In this document: piece by piece, positions 1-5,191 of the stretch | How positions within the stretch are numbered: position 1 is the stretch's first letter | How the letters are laid out: each line of letters opens with the position of its first letter | Origin: an uncultured Muribaculaceae bacterium | Lineage (GTDB): Bacteria > Bacteroidota > Bacteroidia > Bacteroidales > Muribaculaceae | Direction of reading: 5' to 3' | Length of the DNA stretch: 5,191 nucleotides | Assembly (NCBI GenBank): GCA_910585285.1 | Contig: CAJUDL010000001.1 | Span: 1-5,191, forward strand | Translations under genes and position numbers: made by a program | The notes under the pieces: model-generated | The model's input: only the letters and a program-made list of their open reading frames with translations | Told to the model about the DNA's origin: nothing | The model's database searches: none

Positions 1-1157
1 CGACGCACTTTCGCCGGATTCTTCGACGTGATGTCTGCCTCTGCAAGTGTCATGAGATCATCAAGATCCGCACCAGCATCAGTGATAAGACGCCGTACAC
101 CTGAATCCGACACTCCCTCTTCTCCCACAGACTGCGGACGCATGTGGAGACCCACAAGTTTAGCCACATATTTCATCTTCTCATTGAGTGGAAGCTTCAT
201 CTGCTTGAAAACGCGTGGAATCATCTTCTCTCCGATGAAATTATGGTTATGGAAAGTCCAGCCGATTTTTTCGTCATAGCGTTTGGTCACCGGCTTGCCG
301 ATATCATGCAGCAGCGCAGCCCAGCGCAACCATTCATTATCGCTTTTTGCTGCCACATTGTCTACAACCTGTAGCGTGTGGTAGAAATTATCCTTGTGTC
401 CACGCCCCTCTTTCGTCTCCACACCTTTGAGGGCGAAGACAGCGGGGAAAATCAATTCAAGCAGACCCGATTCATCAAGAAGCTTGAATCCTATTGACGG
501 CTTTGCGGAACGCATGATTTTCGACAACTCATCGTTGATGCGTTCTTTGGTTATTATCTTTATTCTCTCGCGGTTGCGGCATATTGCCTCGAAAGTCTCG
601 GGTTGAATCGTGAAATCCAGCTGAGTGGCGAACCTGATTGCCCGCATCATGCGCAGCGGATCATCTGAAAAGGTGATGTCAGGGTCGAGAGGTGTGCGTA
701 TCAAACCGTTGTGAAGATCCACAACTCCGTTGAAGGGATCCACCAATTCTCCAAAACGTTTGGCATTAAGGCAAATTGCCATGGCGTTGATTGTGAAGTC
801 GCGACGGTTCTGGTCATCTTCAAGAGTGCCGTCTTCCACTATGGGATTGCGTGAGTCGCGGTTGTACGACTCACGGCGTGCGCCTACAAATTCCAGCTCA
901 AGGTGATTTGCTTTAACCTGTGCCGTGCCGTAGCTTGCAAACACGCTCAGACCATTCCCCCTGTTGAGACGTTGCGCCACTTCCGTTGCCAGCTCGATAC
1001 CGCTGCCCACGGTGACAAAATCAATATCTGAGGAATGTCGTTTGAGAAATATGTCGCGAACATAGCCGCCCACAACATAGACTTCGCGATCCATGCTGTC
1101 GGCAATCTCGCCAATCTGTCGGAAAATCGGTAACTTGAGGTCTTCTGTCAGGTTCAT
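1..1157 (-). CDS. cca: CCA tRNA nucleotidyltransferase with HD domain (3' end cut off by the window)
   Basis: Adds or repairs the CCA 3' end of tRNAs from CTP and ATP in the cytosol. The frame is open from the ATG at 1157 to the left edge, giving about 385 codons; family members usually have 450-480 residues, so the C-terminal part lies outside. The class II nucleotidyltransferase head is clear: VVGGYVRD at residues 28-35, then metal-binding D44 and D46 in DIDFV. RRDFTINAMA (118-127) and DDPLRMMRAIRFA (165-177) follow, then a KERINDEL stretch near 204-211 typical of the nucleotide-recognition region. An HD phosphohydrolase domain comes next, with H260, the H284-D285 pair in LLHDIGKP, and further histidines near 303-305. 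The start is the only ATG close to the upstream gene, 39 nt after its stop. No Shine-Dalgarno-like sequence precedes it, as is usual in Bacteroidota. Whether it makes the whole CCA or only part (A-adding) cannot be told from sequence alone; whole-CCA addition is the default expectation. Confidence 0.95.
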   Translation of the reverse strand, partial: MNLTEDLKLPIFRQIGEIADSMDREVYVVGGYVRDIFLKRHSSDIDFVTVGSGIELATEVAQRLNRGNGLSVFASYGTAQVKANHLELEFVGARRESYNRDSRNPIVEDGTLEDDQNRRDFTINAMAICLNAKRFGELVDPFNGVVDLHNGLIRTPLDPDITFSDDPLRMMRAIRFATQLDFTIQPETFEAICRNRERIKIITKERINDELSKIMRSAKPSIGFKLLDESGLLELIFPAVFALKGVETKEGRGHKDNFYHTLQVVDNVAAKSDNEWLRWAALLHDIGKPVTKRYDEKIGWTFHNHNFIGEKMIPRVFKQMKLPLNEKMKYVAKLVGLHMRPQSVGEEGVSDSGVRRLITDAGADLDDLMTLAEADITSKNPAKVR

Positions 1158-1196
1158 TCTATAATTGTGCGATGCGCAGTTTGTATCTTTCAGCTT
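1158..1196 (-). other. Intergenic spacer between the M24 peptidase gene and cca
   Basis: This 39-nt gap is the longest in the window. It has no hairpin with a U-tract, no Shine-Dalgarno-like purine run and no convincing Bacteroidota -7 motif (TAnnTTTG). Its length is 13 codons without a stop in the frame shared by the two flanking genes. It therefore looks like a plain intra-operon spacer, although a weak internal promoter cannot be excluded by eye. Confidence 0.6.
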
Positions 1197-2384
1197 TTAA
1201 ATCTCTGTGAGTGCTTCAGGGAAAGGGGTGAGGTTTTCGAGTCCGGTTTCTGTGATGCGGTAAGTGTTTTCGATTCCCACCGCACCAACATGTGGAATCA
1301 CGAATTTTGGTTCGAGGGCTATTGTCATGTTTGCCAGGAGGGATTCGTGGTTACGCTCCATCACCACCGGCATTTCATTTAACTCTATGCCTACACCGTG
1401 ACCGATGAATCCCGCTTTGTTTCTGTGCCCCATGAAGTATTCATGCAGGTTCTCGCTCTTTGCAATTTCTACGGCTTCAGAATAAAGTGTGGATATCGGG
1501 AGCCCCGGACGACCAATCTCTTCAAGACGGTGGAGTATGCGGCATGAGCACTCGTGTGCTTTCCGTGCAAGTTCCGACACATCCTCTATGCTCCAGCAAC
1601 GAGTCATGTCGGTCTGGTAACCGTTGAACCCGCCGTTCATATCGATCATAACTGTAGTGCCGGGTTTGAGGGTTACACCATTTGCTCCTACAGGCAGAGA
1701 CGGGTCGGTACCCTCTCCTCCCATCGCAAAATCATAGGGTGAGGGGGTGTCGGCATTTTCGCCGCTTATTACGGAACCAAGATTCAGTTCCATGCGGCTT
1801 CCGGCGGTGCGGAGGATTCCGAGGCATCCCTCCCTGCGGAGCTCACGCTCTATTTCTATCTGCAATTCGATGTCGGTCATCCCCTCCTGATAGCAATGGG
1901 GGATGCGGGAATAGACGGCAGCCTGATGCATTCCGTCTTCCTTCATCTTGCGGATTTCGTAATCGGTCTTCACCATGCGCGCTTTGCGAAGAGACATTGA
2001 CGCATCGGCAATCTCAACTCCGGGGAAACATCTTTTAAGACGTTCCACATCGGAATAAAGAAGGTCGCTGTATTCAAGACCGAGTCGCGAAGGGAGTTCA
2101 TATCCGGCTTCACTTAATTTCTCACTTATGAGCTCCGGTTTCCTCACTGCCACGCAAAATTCTTTTTCATCCGTAAAGCTTGGCGGAATGACAAAGAATA
2201 ATGGTTTGCGGTCAATGCTGATGTAAATGTAGCCACGGAATATGCACCCGCTCAGATAATATATGTTGACGGTTGAGCCAACGAGTATCGCGTCAAGGTT
2301 GTCGGCAATCATTTGTTCGCGCACTTTCGCAAGACGCAAATCCAGTTCCGGACGAAGATCCGATGTGAGAAACGGTATTGTCAT
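1197..2384 (-). CDS. M24-family metallopeptidase (Xaa-Pro aminopeptidase/dipeptidase-like)
   Basis: A 395-residue two-domain protein: a creatinase-like N-terminal domain (about 10-130) and a pita-bread M24 metallopeptidase domain (about 145-385). All five dinuclear metal ligands can be seen: D248 (VMIDMNGG), D259 (YQTDMTR), H329 (GFIGHGVGIELNE), E358 (ALEPKF) and E372 (VGIENTYR). It should be a cytosolic metal-dependent peptidase acting on proline-containing or other short peptides; no signal peptide is present. The active site is not the textbook Xaa-Pro type. The usual HGxGxxxHE motif reads HGVGIELNE, with N336 in place of the second histidine. The segment before the first metal aspartate (SPYDFAMGG...SLPVGANG, 215-236) also has no histidine. 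I recall similar sequences annotated 'aminopeptidase P family' in other Bacteroidales, so this is probably a subfamily trait rather than decay. The ATG lies 9 nt after the gldH stop. The family call is firm; the substrate is not. Confidence 0.9.
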   Translation of the reverse strand: MTIPFLTSDLRPELDLRLAKVREQMIADNLDAILVGSTVNIYYLSGCIFRGYIYISIDRKPLFFVIPPSFTDEKEFCVAVRKPELISEKLSEAGYELPSRLGLEYSDLLYSDVERLKRCFPGVEIADASMSLRKARMVKTDYEIRKMKEDGMHQAAVYSRIPHCYQEGMTDIELQIEIERELRREGCLGILRTAGSRMELNLGSVISGENADTPSPYDFAMGGEGTDPSLPVGANGVTLKPGTTVMIDMNGGFNGYQTDMTRCWSIEDVSELARKAHECSCRILHRLEEIGRPGLPISTLYSEAVEIAKSENLHEYFMGHRNKAGFIGHGVGIELNEMPVVMERNHESLLANMTIALEPKFVIPHVGAVGIENTYRITETGLENLTPFPEALTEI

Positions 2385-2393
2385 GGGAGATGA

Positions 2394-2894
2394 TTATTTA
2401 GAGGTTGTCAATGCCAGCGTCAGCCCGAGGTTGCGAAGGCCTTGGGTATTGGAGGGAGGGGAGAGGGTTGCTATATTAACAACATAGCCGTCCGAAAGTT
2501 GCATGTCTCGGCGCAAAGTGTCTGATATTTCGTAGAGATATAGACTTTTGCGTCCTCTTGGTTTACCATTCTTATCGCGGAGCCTTACTGTCAATCTGTT
2601 TGTTGCGAAAACTCCGTTTTCATCCTCTTCCGAGATTTCAAGAGGAACCTCGGAAGAGGGGTAGTTCGGAGCATATCGTAATGTAAGAATGAGATCGAAT
2701 CGGTCGGCAGGGTTCAATACGGAATCCATAGGCCATGGTGAGAACGGCAAGACGCACACCGGATCCCACCCTTCATTGTCGAAGTTCGCAAATTCCGAGT
2801 AAACCACATTGTCCACTCTGCGGCAAGAGCCGAAGAGCATAATTATCCCCGAAAGGATAATTATGAATGTGGATATGACGGCGTTTTTGCTCAT
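2394..2894 (-). CDS. gldH: Gliding motility lipoprotein GldH
   Basis: A 166-residue exported lipoprotein. The N-terminus has a short basic start (K3), a hydrophobic core (about 6-21) and a lipobox-like LFGSC with C24 as the predicted lipidated cysteine; F at the -3 position is slightly off consensus. The mature part carries family landmarks: VYSEF at 31-35, EGW at 41-43 with a phenylalanine at 51, LTLRYAPNYP at 70-79, and a C-terminal QGLRNLGLTLAL at 151-162. The length matches GldH (about 150-170). In Flavobacterium johnsoniae GldH is needed for gliding and is grouped with the type IX secretion-associated Gld lipoproteins. Many non-gliding Bacteroidales keep it, and its role there is not established. 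The start overlaps the ricT stop as ATGA, implying translational coupling. The gene contains two perfect 11-bp inverted repeats, listed separately. The call rests on the motif pattern and the neighbouring PSP1 gene. Confidence 0.87.
   Translation of the reverse strand: MSKNAVISTFIIILSGIIMLFGSCRRVDNVVYSEFANFDNEGWDPVCVLPFSPWPMDSVLNPADRFDLILTLRYAPNYPSSEVPLEISEEDENGVFATNRLTVRLRDKNGKPRGRKSLYLYEISDTLRRDMQLSDGYVVNIATLSPPSNTQGLRNLGLTLALTTSK
2624..2659. repeat. Perfect 11-bp inverted repeat inside gldH (mid-gene)
   Basis: The left arm CCTCTTCCGAG (2624-2634) and right arm CTCGGAAGAGG (2649-2659) are exact reverse complements, separated by 14 nt. The stem is GC-rich (7 of 11 pairs), so the gldH transcript could form a strong hairpin over codons 79-91 (around SSEVPLEISEED). 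It does not extend beyond 11 pairs and no U-tract follows, so it is not a standard terminator. Part of the symmetry comes from serine/glutamate codons read in opposite orientation, and chance is possible. Confidence 0.75.
2838..2865. repeat. Perfect 11-bp inverted repeat over the gldH signal-peptide codons
   Basis: The arms CATAATTATCC (2838-2848) and GGATAATTATG (2855-2865) are exact reverse complements with a 6-nt spacer. In the transcript (minus strand) the spacer reads UUUCGG, which allows one extra U-G pair closing a UUCG tetraloop and gives a 12-pair hairpin. It occupies nucleotides 30-57 of gldH, covering codons 10-19 of the hydrophobic signal-peptide core (FIIILSGIIM), just downstream of an initiating ribosome's footprint. 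A short second hairpin (CGGC, AAGA, GCCG at 2821-2832) sits 5 nt away. The structure can be read directly from the sequence; any regulatory role is inference. Confidence 0.75.
2891..2894 (-). promoter_or_regulatory. ATGA stop-start overlap coupling ricT and gldH
   Basis: The ATG of gldH (2894-2892) and the TGA of ricT (2893-2891) share bases. Such four-base overlaps usually mean that ribosomes ending the upstream gene re-initiate on the downstream one. No separate ribosome binding site is visible for gldH, because the preceding bases encode the end of the RicT tail (GKPKE). Confidence 0.85.
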
Positions 2895-4138
2895 TCCTTA
2901 GGTTTGCCTGATGTCTCCTGATTCGGTTTTCCCTTGCGGTTTCCGCGATTATTCCGGTTGCGGTTATTTCGATTGCGGTCGTTCCCGTTTTTTGAATCGT
3001 TTTTCCCTTCCGTTTTAGGATTGTTGACCGCCTTCTCCTTTTTGTCGGGCTTGTCTGAATCCTGATTGTTGTTATTGCGCTTACGCTTTCTGCGTTTTGA
3101 ATTGTCGAAACGGGTTAAACTCTCTTGTTCCACAAGATCAACATATGCCGGTTTCTCATTTTTCTTACCATCTGTCTCTTCAAGAGCATCAACTTTGATT
3201 CCCTGCTTGTTGAGGGCGATGATCTCGAATGCGCGGGCAGCATCGATGGTCACGAGATTGGCTGGAATGGATTTGTCGGTAGAATATGTTATCTTGCGGG
3301 CAAGGATATCGGGCTTGAAATAATAATATGTACCATCTTTTGTTTCAAGAGCCACATCCTTGGGCGGAAGTTTTTTCTGAGCCTCACTGTATGAATCGAT
3401 TTCGAAATTCAGGCAGCATTTGAGTTTTGCACATTGTCCGGCAAGCTTCTGAGGATTCATTGAAAGATCCTGCACGCGTGCCGCTCCTGTGCCAACCGAT
3501 ACGAAATGCGTCATCCAGCTTGAGCAGCACAGCGGTCTGCCGCAGGGACCGATGCCGCCGATGCGTCCCGCCTCCTGACGCGCGCCGATCTGTTTCATTT
3601 CGATGCGCACCTTGAACGTATCCGCAAGTATGCGGATAAGTTTGCGGAAATCCACACGCTCGTCAGCAATATAATAGAAAATCGCCTTTCCTCCGTCGCC
3701 CTGGTATTCCACATCGCCAATCTTCATATTGAGTCCTAACTCTTCGGCGATTTTGCGGGAACGGATCATCGTGTCTTCCTCACGCGCAGCGGCTTCAGCA
3801 GCTTTCTCAAGATCATTCTGCGTAGCGATGCGGAAAACCTTCTTCAACTCGGAGTCAGAGTTGATGTTGGCTTTCTTCATCTGCAGGCGCACAAGTCGTC
3901 CGATCATGCTCACGCGTCCTACGTCGTGCCCGGGCGCACCCTCCACCGCCACCATGTCACCGATCTTGAGATCGAGGCGGTTGGGATTGGTGTAGAAACC
4001 AGTGCGGGTGTTCTTGAACACCACTTCCACCACATCGAAGTCATTGCCTGAGGATATTCCGTCAAGCCAGTTGGTGGCGAAGAGTTTGCCGCGTGGACAT
4101 TGGCAACTTGAGCATTTCTGTTTGTTCTCTGTCTCCAC
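2891..4138 (-). CDS. ricT: PSP1/RicT family protein, probable RNase Y partner
   Basis: A 415-residue protein with a PSP1 core. The stretch about 35-320 matches the Bacteroidales PSP1 proteins, including MIRSRKIAEELGLNMKIGDVEYQ (124-146) and RIEMKQIGARQEAGRIGGIGPCG (178-200). Two conserved cysteine groups follow: GPCGRPLCC (C199, C204, C205) and GQCAKLKCC (C236, C241, C242). An extra N-terminal CSSCQC adds C9, C12 and C14. In Bacillus subtilis RicT (YaaT) forms an iron-sulfur complex with RicA and RicF that guides RNase Y cleavage; I infer a similar role here because rny lies directly upstream. Residues 343-415 form a disordered tail rich in Lys, Arg and Asn, a plausible RNA-binding extension. 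The start is GTG: the in-frame codon three positions upstream is the rny stop region with no other start between, and the next internal Met (62) would remove conserved sequence. Cytosolic; no membrane segment. Confidence 0.9.
   Translation of the reverse strand: METENKQKCSSCQCPRGKLFATNWLDGISSGNDFDVVEVVFKNTRTGFYTNPNRLDLKIGDMVAVEGAPGHDVGRVSMIGRLVRLQMKKANINSDSELKKVFRIATQNDLEKAAEAAAREEDTMIRSRKIAEELGLNMKIGDVEYQGDGGKAIFYYIADERVDFRKLIRILADTFKVRIEMKQIGARQEAGRIGGIGPCGRPLCCSSWMTHFVSVGTGAARVQDLSMNPQKLAGQCAKLKCCLNFEIDSYSEAQKKLPPKDVALETKDGTYYYFKPDILARKITYSTDKSIPANLVTIDAARAFEIIALNKQGIKVDALEETDGKKNEKPAYVDLVEQESLTRFDNSKRRKRKRNNNNQDSDKPDKKEKAVNNPKTEGKNDSKNGNDRNRNNRNRNNRGNRKGKPNQETSGKPKE
2948..2977 (-). repeat. 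Two tandem 15-nt units encoding RNRNN in the RicT tail
   Basis: Codons 388-392 (2977-2963) and 393-397 (2962-2948) both encode RNRNN. The two 15-nt units differ at three bases, all at third codon positions (AAT/AAC, CGA/CGG, AAC/AAT). This suggests a small duplication whose protein sequence was kept while silent sites drifted. It lies in the basic low-complexity C-terminal tail. Confidence 0.75.
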
Positions 4139-4150
4139 TGCGCAGCGTTA
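4136..4150 (-). promoter_or_regulatory. In-frame rny stop / ricT GTG start junction
   Basis: The rny TAA (4150-4148) is followed by three codons (CGC TGC GCA) and then the ricT GTG (4138-4136), all in one frame. No Shine-Dalgarno-like sequence lies before the GTG. Translation of ricT therefore probably depends on ribosomes arriving from rny and re-initiating after the stop. Confidence 0.6.
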
Positions 4151-5191
4151 TTTTGCAAAACTGATGGCTCGGGTTTCGCGGATTACGGTGATCTTCACCT
4201 GTCCCGGATATGTGAGCTCATCCTGAATCTTCTTGGCTATTTCTGCCGACAGTTTCTCTGTCTCTTCATCGGTTATCTTGTCAGCACCTACAATCACGCG
4301 GAGTTCACGACCTGCCTGAATAGCGTAAGTCTTGACAACACCGGGATAGGAGAGGGCAAGCTGTTCAAGGTCGTTAAGACGCTTAATGTATGCCTCTACA
4401 ATCTCGCGGCGAGCACCAGGGCGGGCGCCGGATATGGCATCGCACACCTGCACGATCGGGGCGAGAAGAGAAGTCATCTCAACCTCTTCGTGGTGAGCAC
4501 CGATGGCATTGCATATTTCCGGTTTCTCCTTGAATTTCTCGGCAAGTTTCATGCCGAAGAGTGCGTGCGGAAGTTCCGGCTCGTCATCGGGTACCTTGCC
4601 TATGTCATGAAGAAGACCTGCGCGGCGTGCTTTCTTGGGATTAAGACCAAGTTCGGAAGCCATGACGGCACAAAGGTTTGCAGTCTCCCGAGAGTGCTGG
4701 AGTAGGTTCTGACCGTAAGATGAACGGTATTTCATTTTGCCGACCATGCGGATAAGCTCGGGATGCAATCCGTGGATTCCAAGGTCAATGGCTGTGCGTT
4801 TACCTGTCTCTATGATCTCTTCCTCAACCTGCTTTTTGACTTTTGCCACAACCTCTTCTATGCGAGCCGGGTGGATACGTCCGTCAACAACGAGCTGATG
4901 CAGGGCAAGACGGGCAATCTCGCGGCGCACGGGATCGAAGCCTGAAAGCACGATAGCTTCAGGAGTGTCATCTACAATGATTTCGATACCTGTGGCTGCC
5001 TCAAGAGCGCGGATATTGCGACCTTCGCGACCGATGATGCGTCCCTTGATCTCATCGTTGTCGATATGGAACACTGTCACTGAATTTTCAACGGCAGCTT
5101 CGGCTGCTACGCGCTGAATCGACTGTATCACAATTCGTTTGGCTTCTTTTGTTGCCGTCATGCGGGCATCATCCATGATGTCGTTGATATA
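4148..5191 (-). CDS. rny: Ribonuclease Y (5' end cut off by the window)
   Basis: An endoribonuclease that starts decay and processing of mRNA, normally anchored to the inner face of the membrane. The frame is open from the right edge, giving 347 visible residues. The full protein is about 510, so the N-terminal membrane helix and most of the coiled coil lie outside. The in-frame ATG at 5176 is internal, not the start. Numbering from the edge, a KH RNA-binding domain shows the GxxG loop in IIGREGRNI (about 52-60), followed by VRREIARLALHQL. The HD nuclease domain shows H166 (LLQHSRE), the catalytic pair H195-D196 (LLHDIGK), H233-H234 (GAHHEE) and D251 (VCDAIS). The C-terminal end ITVIRETRAISFAK is typical of the family. 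All expected metal ligands are present, so the enzyme should be active. It stands 9 nt upstream of ricT, its known partner in Bacillus subtilis. The promoter must lie outside the window. Confidence 0.97.
   Translation of the reverse strand, partial: YINDIMDDARMTATKEAKRIVIQSIQRVAAEAAVENSVTVFHIDNDEIKGRIIGREGRNIRALEAATGIEIIVDDTPEAIVLSGFDPVRREIARLALHQLVVDGRIHPARIEEVVAKVKKQVEEEIIETGKRTAIDLGIHGLHPELIRMVGKMKYRSSYGQNLLQHSRETANLCAVMASELGLNPKKARRAGLLHDIGKVPDDEPELPHALFGMKLAEKFKEKPEICNAIGAHHEEVEMTSLLAPIVQVCDAISGARPGARREIVEAYIKRLNDLEQLALSYPGVVKTYAIQAGRELRVIVGADKITDEETEKLSAEIAKKIQDELTYPGQVKITVIRETRAISFAK

Noticed and set aside
28..606. Plus-strand open frames opposite cca
   Set aside because: They show no recognisable motifs and have compositions typical of antisense shadows, and the minus strand holds a clearly conserved gene throughout.
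850..875. 9-bp perfect inverted repeat (CGTGAGTCG / CGACTCACG, 8-nt loop) inside cca
   Set aside because: A 9-bp match with a loop of this size is expected about once by chance in a few kb. It lies in conserved coding sequence and has no terminator-like tail.
1682..2038. 118-codon plus-strand frame opposite the M24 peptidase gene
   Set aside because: Arg/Cys/Ser-rich shadow translation of a conserved gene, with no leader or family resemblance.
2821..2865. The gldH hairpin pair as an intrinsic terminator
   Set aside because: No U-tract follows the stem on the coding strand, and it sits inside an intact signal-peptide coding sequence.
3619..3638. 8-bp inverted repeat with a 4-nt loop (TATCCGCA / TGCGGATA) in ricT
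   Set aside because: Short enough to be chance, and the codons encode a conserved PSP1 stretch (around RILAD).
3919..4158. Minus-strand frame overlapping the start of ricT
   Set aside because: It begins at a TTG and is a frame-shifted reading of the ricT 5' region; the ricT frame carries the conserved PSP1 sequence.
5174..5176. ATG at 5176 as the start of rny
   Set aside because: The frame stays open upstream to the window edge (YINDI...), and RNase Y needs about 160 more residues for its membrane helix and coiled coil, so this Met is internal.

Overview
All recognisable genes lie on the minus strand and read from the right edge of the window to the left: rny (5' end outside the window), ricT/PSP1, gldH, an M24-family metallopeptidase, and cca (3' end outside the window). 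The gldH-type lipoprotein, a PSP1/RicT protein with a long basic tail, and RNase Y together point to Bacteroidota, most likely Bacteroidales. The moderate GC content and the lack of Shine-Dalgarno-like sequence before the starts fit this. A gut lineage such as Muribaculaceae is possible, but that is only an impression.

Layout from the upstream end: 4148-5191 is the C-terminal two thirds of RNase Y (KH plus HD domains). After 9 nt comes the PSP1/RicT protein (2891-4138, GTG start). It overlaps gldH (2394-2894) by an ATGA. After another 9 nt comes the M24 peptidase (1197-2384), and after 39 nt cca (1157 down to the left edge). No gene-free stretch exceeds 40 bp. No tRNA, rRNA, CRISPR array, insertion sequence or intrinsic terminator was seen, and the plus strand appears to hold only shadow frames. 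The spacing suggests one polycistronic unit.

How the genes may work together: RNase Y is the membrane-tethered endonuclease that starts mRNA decay. RicT is known in Bacillus subtilis as a subunit of the iron-sulfur Y-complex that directs RNase Y processing, so their adjacency here is functionally suggestive. CCA nucleotidyltransferase adds or repairs tRNA 3' ends, which gives the unit a second RNA-metabolism enzyme. GldH is an outer-envelope lipoprotein of the gliding/T9SS-associated set, and the M24 enzyme is a cytosolic peptidase; neither has an obvious link to RNA.

Most of the window is ordinary conserved housekeeping DNA, and I see no defence or mobile system. The points most worth a second look are: the rny-ricT pairing; two perfect 11-bp inverted repeats inside the short gldH gene, one of them over the signal-peptide codons; the M24 enzyme's departure from the canonical Xaa-Pro active-site histidines; and three of the four gene junctions keeping the same reading frame across a TAA stop.
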